Part shown: in pieces, positions 29,994 through 40,598 of the stretch
Numbering within the stretch: the stretch's first letter is position 1
Layout of the letters: each line of letters starts with the position of its first letter
Origin: Pseudomonas hydrolytica
GTDB taxonomy: Bacteria > Pseudomonadota > Gammaproteobacteria > Pseudomonadales > Pseudomonadaceae
Length of the DNA: 64,000 nt
NCBI RefSeq assembly: GCF_021495345.1
Contig: NZ_CP099397.1
Span: forward strand, 496,001-560,000
Reading direction: 5' to 3'
The notes under the pieces: model-generated
Database searches by the model: none
What the model was told of the DNA's origin: nothing
The model's input: the letters and a program-made list of their open reading frames with translations, nothing else
Position numbers and translations under genes: made by a program

Positions 29994-31799
29994 TCAGTCC
30001 GGTTCGGCGGTGAGGTGCACGCGGTTGCGTCCGGTGGCCTTGGCTCGATACATCGCGGCGTCGGCCCGGCGGATCAGCGCGGTGGCGTCGTCCTCGCCGT
30101 GATAGAGGGCGATACCGATGCTCGCGCCCACGCGCACGGCCCGTTCTTCCAGATAGATGGGCGTGTCCAGCCCCTCCAGCACGCGCTTGGCCAGGTCGCG
30201 GGCGTCTGCGGCCGTTTGCACGTTCTCGCAGATCACCACGAACTCGTCGCCGCCCAGGCGCGCCGGCAGGTCGGCGTCGCGCAGGTAGTGCCTGAGGCGC
30301 CGGGCAACCTCGGCCAGCACCTGATCGCCGAAACCGTGACCGTACTGGTCGTTGACGGGTTTGAAGCCATCGAGGTCGATCAGCATCACCGCCAGCAGTT
30401 CGTTGCGCCGCTGACTGCGGGCGATGGCCTGTTCCAGGTGCTGCTGCAGCGCGGTGCGGTTGGCCAGGCCGGTCAGCGGGTCCTGCAGCGCCAGTTCGCT
30501 GAGGCGCTGGTTGGCCAGCTCCAGCGCCAGGGTCCGCTCGGTGACGCGTTTGGCGAGGATCTGCTCGTTGAGCTGCAGGGCGGCCTCGCGCTGGCGCTTG
30601 AGCTCGTTGAAGCGGGCCGCCAGGGCGAACGACAGCAGGATCATCTCCAGGCCCGAGCCGATCTGCATGGCGTACAGGGTGATGAAGTTCGACGGGATCA
30701 GGGCGAAGTTGCGCAATGCCAGCAGCACCGCGCCGCTCAGCAGCATCAGCCAGGCCAGGGCGAACAGACGCGCACCGGGCACCCGGTAGCCGACGCAGAC
30801 GAAGCTGGTGAGCAGCAGCGTCAGGGTAACGATCAGGCCGGTCAGCGACATGGTCTGCAGGGCCGTCTGCACCGGCAGGAGCAGGGTGGCGAGCACGGCC
30901 AGCAGGGTGGCGCCGCACAGTACCTGCAGCACCCGGTCCCAGCGCGGCAGCCACTGCCGGGTATCCAGGAAACTGCGCGCGAACACCACGGCGAGCAGCG
31001 CCGCCAGGGTCAGGCTGACCGGCAGCATGCGATTGCTCCAGGGCGCGGCATGCGGCCACAGGTATTGTGCACCGAGGCCGTTGAGCGACAGCACGCTGAC
31101 GGCGAAGGCGAACATGAACAGCACGTAGTTGAGGAAGGGGCGTTCGCGCAGGGCAAGAAACAGCAGCAGGTTGTACAGCCCCAGGGCGGTGAGCACCCCG
31201 CAATACAGGGCATGCACCAGGTAGCCCTTCTGACTGTGCTGCTCGAAAGCGTGGGCCGACATCAGCTCACCGCTCAGGGTCATGCTGCCGCGCGAGTCGG
31301 CGCGCAGGTAGAGGGTGCGTTGCTCGCCCGGTCGCAGGACGATCTCGAACACCGGGTTGCGATGGCCGACGCTGCGCTGAGCGTAGGGCACGGTATCGCC
31401 GCTGCGCGATTCGCGCACGCCGTCGGCGCCCACGTCGTACAGCCGTACCTCGTCCAGTGAGGCGTAGTTCAGTTCGAGGCGCCAGGAGAGCGTTGCGGCC
31501 GCGCTGGACTGCAGCGGCAGGCGCAGCCAGACCACGCCCGGCACGTAGCCGAAGCTGAGGTCGCGGCGCTCGCTGGAGGGGCGAAACGGGGCGTTGGCGC
31601 GGCTGACGTCGAGCAGCGACAGGTCGGCCTGTGGATCGTCGAGAAAATCCACCAGCCCGTGCAGATTCCGCGGTGGCGTGGTCTCGTCCAGCATCAGGCC
31701 AGCCCAGGCCTGCGGGCCGGCCAGCAGCAGACAGAGCGCCAGCAGCAGGCTCGGCAGCGAGACCGGCAAGGTGCGCGACGAAGATGGGCTGGCGGACAT
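29994..31799 (-). CDS. 7TMR-DISM sensor diguanylate cyclase
   Basis: This is a 601-residue inner-membrane protein with a signal peptide, a periplasmic 7TMR-DISM extracellular domain (about 40-185), seven membrane helices (about 190-400), a short coiled coil and a GGDEF domain with an intact GGDEF signature (516-520). An RDAD inhibitory site five residues before GGDEF suggests product inhibition by c-di-GMP. It should make c-di-GMP in response to an unknown periplasmic, possibly carbohydrate, ligand. It is transcribed alone. Confidence 0.9.
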   Translation of the reverse strand: MSASPSSSRTLPVSLPSLLLALCLLLAGPQAWAGLMLDETTPPRNLHGLVDFLDDPQADLSLLDVSRANAPFRPSSERRDLSFGYVPGVVWLRLPLQSSAAATLSWRLELNYASLDEVRLYDVGADGVRESRSGDTVPYAQRSVGHRNPVFEIVLRPGEQRTLYLRADSRGSMTLSGELMSAHAFEQHSQKGYLVHALYCGVLTALGLYNLLLFLALRERPFLNYVLFMFAFAVSVLSLNGLGAQYLWPHAAPWSNRMLPVSLTLAALLAVVFARSFLDTRQWLPRWDRVLQVLCGATLLAVLATLLLPVQTALQTMSLTGLIVTLTLLLTSFVCVGYRVPGARLFALAWLMLLSGAVLLALRNFALIPSNFITLYAMQIGSGLEMILLSFALAARFNELKRQREAALQLNEQILAKRVTERTLALELANQRLSELALQDPLTGLANRTALQQHLEQAIARSQRRNELLAVMLIDLDGFKPVNDQYGHGFGDQVLAEVARRLRHYLRDADLPARLGGDEFVVICENVQTAADARDLAKRVLEGLDTPIYLEERAVRVGASIGIALYHGEDDATALIRRADAAMYRAKATGRNRVHLTAEPD

Positions 31800-31865
31800 G
31801 GCGGTGCCTGGGTGATAGGCCTGCTCGAATACTCGCAGAAAGCTTTGTCGGCCTGCTAGTGCCCC

Positions 31866-34034
31866 TCAGCCGTCCTTGTGCAGATGGGCGCCGAGGGTGC
31901 GCAGCGGCGCCAGTTGCCGGCAGATCAGCGCCAGTTGGGTCTGCACCAGGCGCTGGCGTTCATCGGCGTCGTCGGCGATCTGCTCCAGGGCCTGGGCCAG
32001 TTCCTGCTCTTCGTCGCTGTGAATCGCCAGCGGGCGTTCGCCGCGCAGGCCCGCGGCGATCTCGTCGAGGCTGGCGGCGAGGTGCTCGGCCTGTTCCAGC
32101 AACTGCGCCTGGACGGCCTGCGGCAGCTGTTCGCCACGGTGCGCGCCGAGTGCGGAGAGGTAGCTGAGCAGGGTGTGCGACAGCACCAGAAAGCGAAAGC
32201 CCAGATCGGCGTCCTTACGGAAGTGCCCCGGTTCCATCAGCATGTTGCCGAGCGTGGTGGATAGCGCCGCGTCGGCATTGTGGGCATTGCGCCGGGCCAG
32301 GCGATAACCGAGGTCGTCGCGTTTGCCGTGGGCGTACTGGGCGATGATCTGGCGCAGGTAGGCGCTGTTGCAGCTCAGGGTGTTCGCCAACATGCGCCCC
32401 AGGCGCCGGCCCTGCCAGTCCGGCAGGATCAGGAACACCGCCAGGCCGGCGATCAGGCCGCCGAGCAGGGTATCGATCAGGCGTGGCAGGAACAGGCCGT
32501 AGCCATCGCCGATCTGGTTGAAGCAGAACAGCACCAGCAGGGTGATCGCCGCGGTGGCCAGGGTGTAGCGGGTGGCGCGGGTGGCGAAGAAGGCCACCCC
32601 GGCGACCACGGCGAACAGCGCCTGGATGCGCGGATCGGGGAACAGGTCGAACAGCGCCCAGCCGATTCCCAGGCCGAGCAGGGTGCCGAGAATGCGCTGC
32701 ACCAGCTTCAGGCGCGTGGCGCCGTAGTTCGGCTGGCAGACGAACAGGGTGGTCAGCAGGATCCAGTAGCCCTGGGTCGGGTGGATCAGGTGCAGCAGGC
32801 CATAACCCGCAGCCAGGGCGATGGACAGGCGCAGCGCATGGCGAAACAGCAGCGAGGTGGGCGTCAGCTGCTGGCCGATGCGCTCGATGACCTCGCGCAG
32901 CGAATGCGGTTCGCGATCCAGCAGGCTGCTGTCCTGTTCCTCGGCCAGGGCGTCGGGGTTGCTGGCGTTGCCGAGCAGCTGGTCGAGCGTGGCCAGGTTG
33001 CCGGCCAGCGCGCCCAGCGAGCGCAGCAGGCGGCGCCAGGCCGGGTTGCTCTGCAGATGCAGGTGGTCGAGGGAGGCGTGCAGATCTTCCAGGGCCTGAC
33101 TGCACAGCTCGCGGTATTCGAACGGCTGGCGCAGCTCGATGGCGGTGGCCAGCCGCTGACAGGCCTCGCCATGCAGGCGCAGCAGGCGCTGGCAACGAAA
33201 CAGCACGTCGCTGTGGAAGAAGGCTTCGGCCAGTTCGTTGTAGGGGTAGTGCGAGGAGCTGGCGCGCTCGTGGATGTCCTGGGCGAGGAAGTACAGCTTC
33301 AGGTAGCGATTGACCTTGGGCGCCGGGCGGGCGCCCCCGACCCGGTGCAGGATGATTTCCTTGGCCGCGTTGAGGGCCGACACCACCCGTCCGTTCTGCT
33401 GCGCCAGCTCCAGGCGGCGCTGCTCCACGTCCAGCTGGCGCAGTGGCTCGAACAGCGCCGCCTTGAGCTTGAGGTACTTGCCCAGTTCGCGAAACAGCCG
33501 GGCCAGGGCGAGCTGCACCGGCTGGTGGGCGAACAGCGCGTGCCAGATCACCGACAGCAGGCCGTACCAGGCGGCGCCGGCTACCAGCAGCAGCGGCTCC
33601 AGCCACAGACCGGCAACGCCGCCGCGCTGTTCCAGGCCGATCATGCTGTACACGGCGAGGATCAGCGTGCCCGAGCCGAGGGTGGCGAAGCGCTCGCCGA
33701 GCGCGCCGAGCATGGTCAGGCAGAAGGCGGAACAGGCCAGGGCAACGACGAACAGCCAGGGGTAGGGAAAGAGGAACTCCACCGCATAGGCCGCCGCACT
33801 GAAGCACACCAGGGTCACCAGCACGGTGCCCAGGCGGCCCTGCCAGCTGTCGTCGGTCTCGGTCAGGGCGCTGGCGATGATGCCGAGAAACAGCGGAATC
33901 AGCCCGTGCACCCAACCCTGCCACCAGCACAGCGCCAAGGCTCCGGCCAGGGCGATGAATACCCGCAGGCTGGCGCTGAACTTGTCCAGCGCCCAGAGGC
34001 GGCGCAGCGTTTGGCTGAGGTGAGGGCGAGGCAT
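31866..34034 (-). CDS. YccS/FUSC-family inner membrane protein
   Basis: The 722-residue protein has two blocks of about six membrane helices (about 20-150 and 395-520) separated by a long cytoplasmic region, the YccS/YhfK layout of the FUSC superfamily, related to aromatic-acid exporters. The segment YGLLHLIHPTQGYWILLTTLFVCQPNYGATR (partly quoted: GYWILLTTLFVCQPNYGA) is the FUSC hallmark. MPRPHLSQTLRRLW at 34034 is the start; the open frame continues far upstream through the divergent NfeD gene and that part is not coding. The substrate is unknown. Confidence 0.87.
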   Translation of the reverse strand: MPRPHLSQTLRRLWALDKFSASLRVFIALAGALALCWWQGWVHGLIPLFLGIIASALTETDDSWQGRLGTVLVTLVCFSAAAYAVEFLFPYPWLFVVALACSAFCLTMLGALGERFATLGSGTLILAVYSMIGLEQRGGVAGLWLEPLLLVAGAAWYGLLSVIWHALFAHQPVQLALARLFRELGKYLKLKAALFEPLRQLDVEQRRLELAQQNGRVVSALNAAKEIILHRVGGARPAPKVNRYLKLYFLAQDIHERASSSHYPYNELAEAFFHSDVLFRCQRLLRLHGEACQRLATAIELRQPFEYRELCSQALEDLHASLDHLHLQSNPAWRRLLRSLGALAGNLATLDQLLGNASNPDALAEEQDSSLLDREPHSLREVIERIGQQLTPTSLLFRHALRLSIALAAGYGLLHLIHPTQGYWILLTTLFVCQPNYGATRLKLVQRILGTLLGLGIGWALFDLFPDPRIQALFAVVAGVAFFATRATRYTLATAAITLLVLFCFNQIGDGYGLFLPRLIDTLLGGLIAGLAVFLILPDWQGRRLGRMLANTLSCNSAYLRQIIAQYAHGKRDDLGYRLARRNAHNADAALSTTLGNMLMEPGHFRKDADLGFRFLVLSHTLLSYLSALGAHRGEQLPQAVQAQLLEQAEHLAASLDEIAAGLRGERPLAIHSDEEQELAQALEQIADDADERQRLVQTQLALICRQLAPLRTLGAHLHKDG

Positions 34035-34265
34035 GGGTGACCTGGGCGGAAAAGATGTGAGCAGCCTACCGGAACTGGCCTGCCGCTGGGTATCCGTCTG
34101 CGAGCCCTGGCGGCGGTTCGCGACCTCGGCGCCAGCACCGCTGCCCTTACATGCCCTGTAGCACATCCGTCCGCGCGGGCGCGGGAGCCCCTGGGGGCGT
34201 GGACTATGCTCAGAAAGGGACCGCCGCCACGGGTTCGGTATCAATGCGGTTCCCGGGAGTCGAAC

Positions 34266-35651
34266 GTGTTGCCTGGCTGGTTGCGTCTGTGTCTGTGTGC
34301 CCTGATCCTCTGCGCATCGGGGGGGGTGAGTGCGGCGCCGGGGGCGGTGGTGCAGTTGCAGGTGGACGGCGTGATCGGCCCGGCCAGCGCCGACTATCTG
34401 GTGCGCGGCCTGGCCAAGGCGGTGGACGAGGGCGCGCAGCTGGTGGTGATCGAGATCGACACCCCCGGCGGGCTGGATACCGCCATGCGCGCCATCATCA
34501 AGGCGATTCTCGCCAGCCCCATCCCGGTGGCCAGCTACGTCGCGCCCGGTGGCGCGCGGGCGGCCAGCGCCGGTACCTACATCCTCTATGCCAGTCATGT
34601 CGCGGCCATGACGCCGGGCACCAACCTCGGCGCCGCCACACCGGTGGCCATCGGCATGCCGGGAGCGCCGAGCCAGCCCGAGGGGGATGACAAGGCCGAG
34701 AAGGACAAGGCCACGCAAGGCGATAAGGGGACGGGCGATGCCATGACCGCCAAGCAGGTCAACGACGCCGCCGCCTATATCCGCGGCCTGGCCAACATGC
34801 GCGGGCGCAATGCCGAGTGGGCCGAGCAGGCTGTGCGCGAGGCCGTCAGCCTGTCCGCCGAGGAGGCGCTGGAGCAGAAGGTGATCGACTACCTGGCCAG
34901 GGACACGGCCGATCTGCTGCGCCAGCTCGATGGCAAGACCCTGCAGGCCGCGGGCGTCGAGCGGACCCTGGCCACTGCCGGCGCGCCGCTGATCAGCCAC
35001 GCGCCGGACTGGCGCACCCGGCTGCTGGCCGTGATCACCAACCCCAGCGTGGCGCTGATCCTGATGATGATCGGCGTCTATGGCCTGTTCTTCGAATTCT
35101 CCAATCCCGGCAGCGGCGTCGGTGGCGTGCTCGGCGGCATCAGCCTGGTACTCGCCCTCTATGCCCTGCAACTGCTGCCGGTGAACTACGCCGGGGTGGC
35201 GCTGATCCTGCTCGGCATCGCCTTCATCACCGCCGAGGCCTTCCTGCCCAGCTTCGGCGTGCTCGGCATCGGCGGGGTGGTGGCCTTCGTCTTCGGTGGG
35301 CTGATCCTGATCGACACCGACGTGCCGGGCTTCGGCATCCCGCTGGCGCTGATCATCACCCTGGCGCTGGTCAGCGCCGCGCTGATCCTGGCCATCGTCG
35401 GCATGGCGCTCAGGGCCAGGCGACGTCAGCAGGTGGCCGGTGACAGCGGTCTGGTCGGCAGCCTGGTGGCCATCGCCGCGGTGCGTGAGGACGATCCACG
35501 CGCCGGTTGGGTGGCACTGCAGGGCGAACGCTGGCAGGTGCAGGGCGCTGCGCCGCTGCAGCCCGGGCAGCAGGTACGAGTCACCGCGCGCGAGGGCGTG
35601 CATCTACAGGTCAGCGCGGTGGATGAGCCGCCGCCCCGAGGAGGTAACTGA
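34266..35651 (+). CDS. NfeD-family membrane serine protease
   Basis: The 461-residue protein has a signal peptide, a ClpP-like serine protease domain (about 25-220) with the nucleophile Ser101 in [12 protein letters not shown], four or five membrane helices (about 255-375) and a C-terminal OB-fold NfeD domain. The start is GTG 34266 with GGGAG 6 nt upstream; an ATG at 34206 would add 20 non-signal-like residues. The stop overlaps the ATG of the slipin gene (TGATG). NfeD proteases act with slipins in membrane-microdomain quality control, so the two form a functional pair. Confidence 0.9.
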   Translation: MLPGWLRLCLCALILCASGGVSAAPGAVVQLQVDGVIGPASADYLVRGLAKAVDEGAQLVVIEIDTPGGLDTAMRAIIKAILASPIPVASYVAPGGARAASAGTYILYASHVAAMTPGTNLGAATPVAIGMPGAPSQPEGDDKAEKDKATQGDKGTGDAMTAKQVNDAAAYIRGLANMRGRNAEWAEQAVREAVSLSAEEALEQKVIDYLARDTADLLRQLDGKTLQAAGVERTLATAGAPLISHAPDWRTRLLAVITNPSVALILMMIGVYGLFFEFSNPGSGVGGVLGGISLVLALYALQLLPVNYAGVALILLGIAFITAEAFLPSFGVLGIGGVVAFVFGGLILIDTDVPGFGIPLALIITLALVSAALILAIVGMALRARRRQQVAGDSGLVGSLVAIAAVREDDPRAGWVALQGERWQVQGAAPLQPGQQVRVTAREGVHLQVSAVDEPPPRGGN

Positions 35652-36400
35652 TGGGTTTCGAATTGAGTTTTCTGTCACTGGCAATCATCGTCCTGGCCCT
35701 GCTCGCCTCGGCGTTTCGCATCCTGCGCGAATACGAGCGCGGCGTGGTGTTCCAGCTCGGCCGCTTCTGGCGGGTCAAGGGGCCGGGGCTGATCCTGGTC
35801 ATCCCCGGTCTGCAGCAGATGGTGCGGGTGGACCTGCGTACCCTGGTGCTGGACGTGCCGACCCAGGACGTGATTTCTCGCGACAACGTCTCGGTCAAGG
35901 TCAATGCGGTGGTCTATTACCGCGTGCTCGACCCGCAGCGGGCGATCATCCAGGTCGAGGATTACCACTCGGCCACCAGTCAGCTGGCACAGACCACCCT
36001 GCGCGCCGTGCTCGGCAAACACGAGCTGGACGACATGCTCGCCGAGCGCGAGCGGCTCAACGTGGACATCCAGCAGGTGCTCGACGCGCAGACCGATGCC
36101 TGGGGCATCAAGGTGGCGAACGTCGAGATCAAGCACGTCGACCTGGATGAGTCGATGGTGCGCGCCATCGCCAGGCAGGCCGAGGCCGAGCGCGAGCGGC
36201 GGGCCAAGGTGATTCACGCCGAAGGCGAACTGCAGGCCGCAGAGAAGCTCATGCAGGCCGCCGAGATCCTCGGCCGGCAGAGCGGCGCCATGCAGCTGCG
36301 CTACATGCAGACCCTGGGCAGCATCGCCAGTGACAAGAGCTCGACCATCGTCTTCCCGCTGCCGGTGGAGCTGTTGCAGGGAATAGCCGAGAAGAAGTAG
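35651..36400 (+). CDS. Slipin (stomatin-like SPFH protein)
   Basis: The 249-residue protein has one N-terminal membrane helix (about 5-22), an SPFH domain with the stomatin signature ([21 protein letters not shown] without last residues; [19 protein letters not shown]) and a C-terminal coiled coil rich in Ala/Glu/Arg. It is coupled to the NfeD protease by a one-base TGATG overlap. In other prokaryotes the protease cleaves the slipin C-terminus, and the conserved hydrophobic C-terminal region is present here. Confidence 0.93.
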   Translation: MGFELSFLSLAIIVLALLASAFRILREYERGVVFQLGRFWRVKGPGLILVIPGLQQMVRVDLRTLVLDVPTQDVISRDNVSVKVNAVVYYRVLDPQRAIIQVEDYHSATSQLAQTTLRAVLGKHELDDMLAERERLNVDIQQVLDAQTDAWGIKVANVEIKHVDLDESMVRAIARQAEAERERRAKVIHAEGELQAAEKLMQAAEILGRQSGAMQLRYMQTLGSIASDKSSTIVFPLPVELLQGIAEKK

Positions 36401-36507
36401 CTGCGGCGCAGGGCTATCCCCTGAAAATGGTGATGAAAACGGATGGCTGACTGCCAGGTCTTTCCTAGACTTCGATAAGGCAACGCACCCTTCCAGCGGA
36501 GGTCGTT

Positions 36508-37629
36508 ATGCGCATCGGCGTACCCAAGGAAATCAAGAATCACGAATACCGCGTCGGCCTCACCCCGCAGTCAGTGGCCGAACTTGCCGCGCTGGGTCAT
36601 GAGGTCTGGGTGGAGACCCTGGCCGGCGCTGCCATCGGTTTTGCCGACCAGGATTACCGCGAGGCGGGTGCGCAGATCGCCGCGAGCGCGGGCGAGGTGT
36701 TCCAGCAGGCGCAGTTGATCGTCAAGGTCAAGGAGCCGCTGGCGGTGGAGCGCGCCAAGCTGCGCCCGCATCACACCCTGTTCACCTACCTGCACCTGGC
36801 TCCGGATCGAGCGCAGACTGAAGAGCTGATGGCCGGCGGTGCCACCTGTATCGCCTACGAGACGGTGACCGACGCCCAGGGGCGCCTGCCGTTGCTGGCC
36901 CCCATGTCCGAGGTGGCCGGGCGCATGTCGATCCAGGCCGGTGCCAGCTGCCTGGAAAAGGCCCGTGGCGGCCGCGGGGTATTGCTGGGCGGCGTGCCCG
37001 GTGTGGCGCCAGGCAAGGTGGTGATCCTTGGCGGCGGCGTGGTTGGCAGCCATGCCCTGGCGATGGCCGTGGGCCTGGGGGCGGATGTCACGGTGCTGGA
37101 CAAGAGCGTCGATGCCCTGCGCCGGCTCGATTCGCTGTACGGCAGCCGCATCACCACCCTCTATTCGACCCGCGCCGCGGTGCGTGAGCAGGTGCTGGCG
37201 GCCGATCTGGTGATCGGCGGGGTGCTGATCCCCGGCGCCGCCGCGCCCAAGCTGATCACGGCGGAAATGGTGCGGCAGATGAAGGCCGGCGCGGTGCTGG
37301 TGGACGTGGCCATTGACCAGGGCGGTTGCGCCGAAACCTCGCGTGCCACCACCCACGCCGAGCCGACCTACGTGGTCGACGAGGTGGTGCACTACTGTGT
37401 GGCCAACATGCCCGGCGCGGTGGCGCGCACCTCGACCCTGGCGCTGAACAACGCCACCCTGCCGTTCGTCATAGCGCTGGCGCAGAAGGGCACGCGCCGG
37501 GCCCTGGAGGAGGATGCGCACCTGCTGGCGGGGCTCAACGTGGCCAAGGGCGTGATCACCTGCGGCAGCGTGGCCGAGGCTCACGGTTTGCCGTTCCAGT
37601 CGGCGGCCGGGGTGCTGGAGCATCTGTAG
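36508..37629 (+). CDS. ald: Alanine dehydrogenase
   Basis: This 373-residue NAD-dependent enzyme interconverts L-alanine and pyruvate with ammonia. The N-terminal [20 protein letters not shown], the NAD motif [20 protein letters not shown] and the [13 protein letters not shown] and [18 protein letters not shown] segments define the family. A GGAGG ribosome site precedes ATG 36508. It appears monocistronic; no Lrp-type regulator gene is adjacent. Confidence 0.95.
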   Translation: MRIGVPKEIKNHEYRVGLTPQSVAELAALGHEVWVETLAGAAIGFADQDYREAGAQIAASAGEVFQQAQLIVKVKEPLAVERAKLRPHHTLFTYLHLAPDRAQTEELMAGGATCIAYETVTDAQGRLPLLAPMSEVAGRMSIQAGASCLEKARGGRGVLLGGVPGVAPGKVVILGGGVVGSHALAMAVGLGADVTVLDKSVDALRRLDSLYGSRITTLYSTRAAVREQVLAADLVIGGVLIPGAAAPKLITAEMVRQMKAGAVLVDVAIDQGGCAETSRATTHAEPTYVVDEVVHYCVANMPGAVARTSTLALNNATLPFVIALAQKGTRRALEEDAHLLAGLNVAKGVITCGSVAEAHGLPFQSAAGVLEHL

Positions 37630-37700
37630 CGGCCTGGCGGCGGTTTGTCGCTGCGCACCGATTAGGGCGATGCTGGTGGGCAGGATGCATCTCGAGCGTT

Positions 37701-37757
37701 GGTGCGCACGGCGCACCCTACGGGCGCCGATCCGTAGGGTGCGCTGCGCGCACCACC
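37701..37757. repeat. GTAG-footed REP pair (GTAGGGTGCGC type)
   Basis: GGTGCGCACGGCGCACCCTAC and GTAGGGTGCGCTGCGCGCAC lie tail to tail around a 13-bp core, so the GTAG feet point inward. The element is between ald and the dioxygenase gene. Confidence 0.75.
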
Positions 37758-37882
37758 TGCGCGAACGGTGGTAAATGGGGCGGCCGCAGCCGTTCGGGCA
37801 GCGGCTGATTGCGAGACAGCGCCACCGGGTCTGGCCACGCTGGCCGCTTCGAAGGCGAACCCGCGCCGTGGAGGAAAGCACC

Positions 37883-38518
37883 ATGTCCAGCCGTCGCCAT
37901 CTTCTGCTCGCCGCCGGCGGCGCCCTGCTGGCCAGCCCTTCGCTGGTGCTGGCCGAGCGCCTGCTGACGCCGCGGCAGACGCTGGGCCCCTTCTACCCCG
38001 ACCAACTGCCGCTCGATAGCGACAACGATCTGGTGCAGGTCGAAGGCCGGGCCGAGGAGGCGCGCGGCATTCGCGTGCAGTTGCACGGCTCGATCCTCGA
38101 TGCCGGCGGTCGGCCGCTGGCCGGGGCGCTGGTGGAAATCTGGCAGGTCGATGCCAACGGCATCTATCTGCACAGCCGTGGCGGCGATCGCCAGCGGCTC
38201 GACCCCGGTTTTCAGGGCTATGGCCGCTTCGTCACGGCGGCGGACGGTCGTTATGGCTTTCGCACCATTCGCCCGGTGTCCTATCCCGGACGTACCCCGC
38301 ATATCCACCTGGCGGTGACCCTGCCCGGCATGCCGCGCTTCGCCACCCAGTGCTATATCCGCGGCGAGCCGGGCAACCAGCGCGACGGTCTGCTCAACGC
38401 CATCCGCGATCCACGCCTGCGCGAACTGCTGATCGTGCCTTTCGTGCCGGTGAGCGGGCAGGTCAACCAGCAGATTGCCCGCTTCGATGTGGTCCTCGGC
38501 GTCACCCCGGCCTCATGA
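37883..38518 (+). CDS. Exported intradiol ring-cleavage dioxygenase-like protein
   Basis: The 211-residue protein has a twin-arginine-type signal (SSRRHLLLAAGGALLASPS) and a catechol/protocatechuate dioxygenase beta-sandwich. The iron-ligand region is recognisable (GIYLHSR for a Tyr, SYPGRTPHIHLAV for Tyr-His-His). Such exported members of the intradiol family are common but their substrates are mostly unknown. A GGAGG site precedes ATG 37883. The gene is convergent with the SLC13 permease gene, with 7 bp between them. Confidence 0.85.
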   Translation: MSSRRHLLLAAGGALLASPSLVLAERLLTPRQTLGPFYPDQLPLDSDNDLVQVEGRAEEARGIRVQLHGSILDAGGRPLAGALVEIWQVDANGIYLHSRGGDRQRLDPGFQGYGRFVTAADGRYGFRTIRPVSYPGRTPHIHLAVTLPGMPRFATQCYIRGEPGNQRDGLLNAIRDPRLRELLIVPFVPVSGQVNQQIARFDVVLGVTPAS

Positions 38519-38525
38519 CGATGGA

Positions 38526-40340
38526 CTACAGCGGCCAGACCCAGAGCAGCAGCGGCACGCTGACCAGCACCACGAGAATCTCCATCGGCAGGCCGAGGCG
38601 CCAGTAGTCGCCGAAACGGAAGCCGCCGGGGCTGAGGATCAGGGTGTTGTTCTGGTGGCCGATGGGGGTGAGGAAGGAGCACGAGGCGCCGATGGCCACC
38701 GCCATCAGCAGCGAGTCGGGGCTGACGCCGAGCTGGCTGGCGGCGCTGAGGGCAATGGGGCACATCACCGCGGCGGTGGCGGCGTTGTTCATGAAATCCG
38801 ACAGGGTCATGGTCACCACCAGCAGCAGGGTCAGGGTGACGATGGCATTGCCCTGGGCCAGATGCTCCATCAGCACGCGCGCCAGCAGATCGGCGGCGCC
38901 AGTTTCCGACATGGCGCCGGCCACCGGGATCAGCGCGCCGAGCAGCACGATCACCGGCCAGTCGACCGCTTCGTACACCGCGCGCAGCGGGATCAGGCGC
39001 AGCAGCATGTAGGCCAGCACCCCGGCGGAGAAGGCTACCGCGGCCGAGAGCAGGCCGAAGGCAGCCGTGGCGATGGCCAGCAGCATCACGCCCAGGGCCA
39101 GATTGGCCTGGCGTGGATCGGGAATGTTGATGGCGCGGGCGGCCAGCGGCACGCAGCCGTAGTCGCTGGCGAACTCGCTGACGTCCTCGGCGCTGCCCTG
39201 CATCAGCAGCACATCGCCGCTCTGGATCAGGGTCGAACGCAGGCGTTTGATCGAGCGGTGGCTCTGTCTGGAGATGGCCAGCAGGCTGATGGAGTAACGG
39301 CTGCGCAAGCGCGTGCTGCTGGCGGAGCGGCCGATCAGCGGCGAGTCGGGTTTGACCAGCAGCTCCAGCAGGCCGCGCTCCTCGCTGTTGGCTTCCTTCT
39401 TCTCGGTTTCGCCGCCGTTGTCCTTGCGCTGCTGCTCGGCTTCCTTGGCCTCGCGTTCGGCCTCCAGCAGCAGGTCGAGCTGGCCCAGCACCTCACCCAG
39501 TTCCTGCGGATCGGCCTCGATCACCAGTACGTCGTCGGCCTGCAGCACGCGGCGCGGGTTGGGCGCGCTCAGGCGCAGCTTGTTGCGTACCATGGCCACC
39601 ACCTGGGCGTCGGCCTCGTCGAGCAACTGCTCGATCTCGCGCAGGGTCTTGCCCTGGGCCTTGCCGCCTTCCTTGACGCGCGCCTCGGTGAGGTAGCGGC
39701 CGGTATCGAAGCTGGCGGCGTTGCCCACTTCGCGTCTGGGTACCAGGCGCCAGCCGAGCAGGGTGATGAACAGCACGCCGGCCAGCGCCACCGCCACGCC
39801 CACCGGGCTGAAATCGAACATGGCGAACGGGCCATTGCCATGCTGCGCGCGGAAGCTGGAGACGATCAGGTTGGGCGGCGTGCCGATCAGCGTGGTCATG
39901 CCGCCGAGGATGGTGCCGAAGGCCAGCGGCATCAGCACCCGGCCGGGTGGCAATTCCAGGCGCGCGGCAATCTGCAGGGCGATGGGCATCAGCAGGGCGA
40001 GCGCCCCGACGTTGTTCATGAAGGCCGAGAGCAGGGCGCCGAGACCGGTCAGCGCCGCGAGCGACAGCAGCACGCCGGCGCCGCTGGGCAGCAGGCGCTG
40101 GGCCAGGCGGTTGACCGCGCCGGTGCTCTGCAGGCCGTGACTGAGCACCAGCACGCAGGCCACGGTGATCACCGCCGGGTGACCGAAGCCGGTGAAGGCC
40201 TCCTCCTCCTTCACCAGACCGGCGATCACGCAGGCCAGCAGGGCGCCCAGGGCGACCACGTCGTGACGCCAGCGGCCCCAGATGAACAGCCCCATGCTGG
40301 CGACGAGAATGGCGAAGATCAGGCCTTGGTCGAGGGTCAT
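38526..40340 (-). CDS. SLC13/DASS-family permease with TrkA-C domains
   Basis: The 604-residue membrane protein has two blocks of hydrophobic helices (about 1-190 and 395-604) split by a cytoplasmic region with two TrkA-C (RCK_C) domains and a highly charged linker between them (AEREAKEAEQQRKDNGGETE). This is the layout of the sodium/anion symporter SLC13-like group, which may carry sulfate, dicarboxylates or other anions. MTLDQGLIFAILVASMG was taken as start. The 258-bp upstream region carries two REP units. Confidence 0.87.
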   Translation of the reverse strand: MTLDQGLIFAILVASMGLFIWGRWRHDVVALGALLACVIAGLVKEEEAFTGFGHPAVITVACVLVLSHGLQSTGAVNRLAQRLLPSGAGVLLSLAALTGLGALLSAFMNNVGALALLMPIALQIAARLELPPGRVLMPLAFGTILGGMTTLIGTPPNLIVSSFRAQHGNGPFAMFDFSPVGVAVALAGVLFITLLGWRLVPRREVGNAASFDTGRYLTEARVKEGGKAQGKTLREIEQLLDEADAQVVAMVRNKLRLSAPNPRRVLQADDVLVIEADPQELGEVLGQLDLLLEAEREAKEAEQQRKDNGGETEKKEANSEERGLLELLVKPDSPLIGRSASSTRLRSRYSISLLAISRQSHRSIKRLRSTLIQSGDVLLMQGSAEDVSEFASDYGCVPLAARAINIPDPRQANLALGVMLLAIATAAFGLLSAAVAFSAGVLAYMLLRLIPLRAVYEAVDWPVIVLLGALIPVAGAMSETGAADLLARVLMEHLAQGNAIVTLTLLLVVTMTLSDFMNNAATAAVMCPIALSAASQLGVSPDSLLMAVAIGASCSFLTPIGHQNNTLILSPGGFRFGDYWRLGLPMEILVVLVSVPLLLWVWPL

Positions 40341-40408
40341 GGCGCGGAACTGTCCTTGTGCGAGGCGCGAAAGATGCCGGTTGTGCGTGGCCGGCGAGCC
40401 TGGGCATT

Positions 40409-40576
40409 GGTGCGCACGGCGCACCCTACGACACCCGCCGTATTCAGCAGACTTTGCGCCGCGCAGGCAGTTCCCCGAGCAGAATGGCGAGGATCGAGGC
40501 AGGGCGCACCGGACGCTTGGTAATCCGTTGCTCGCCAGGCGGCGATGGCGGCACTGGTGCGCGCGGCGCACCCTAG
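40409..40576. repeat. Two GTGCGC-type REP units
   Basis: GGTGCGCACGGCGCACCCTAC (40409-40429) and GGTGCGCGCGGCGCACCCTA (40556-40575) are in the same orientation, about 126 bp apart, in the gap between the SLC13 and BaiN-like genes. The bases between them contain nothing else I can identify. Confidence 0.7.
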
Positions 40577-40598
40577 GCGCCAGGCCGTGTTGGATGCC

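Noticed and set aside
29799..31460. 553-codon open frame on the plus strand
   Set aside because: It is antisense to the sensor diguanylate cyclase gene and has a low-complexity Gln/Gly/His composition without any family resemblance.
34035..35603. Long in-frame upstream extension of the YccS gene (523 codons)
   Set aside because: It lies antisense to the well-supported NfeD gene, is rich in Gln/His/Arg as expected from the reverse strand of GC-rich coding DNA, and has no relation to YccS N-termini.
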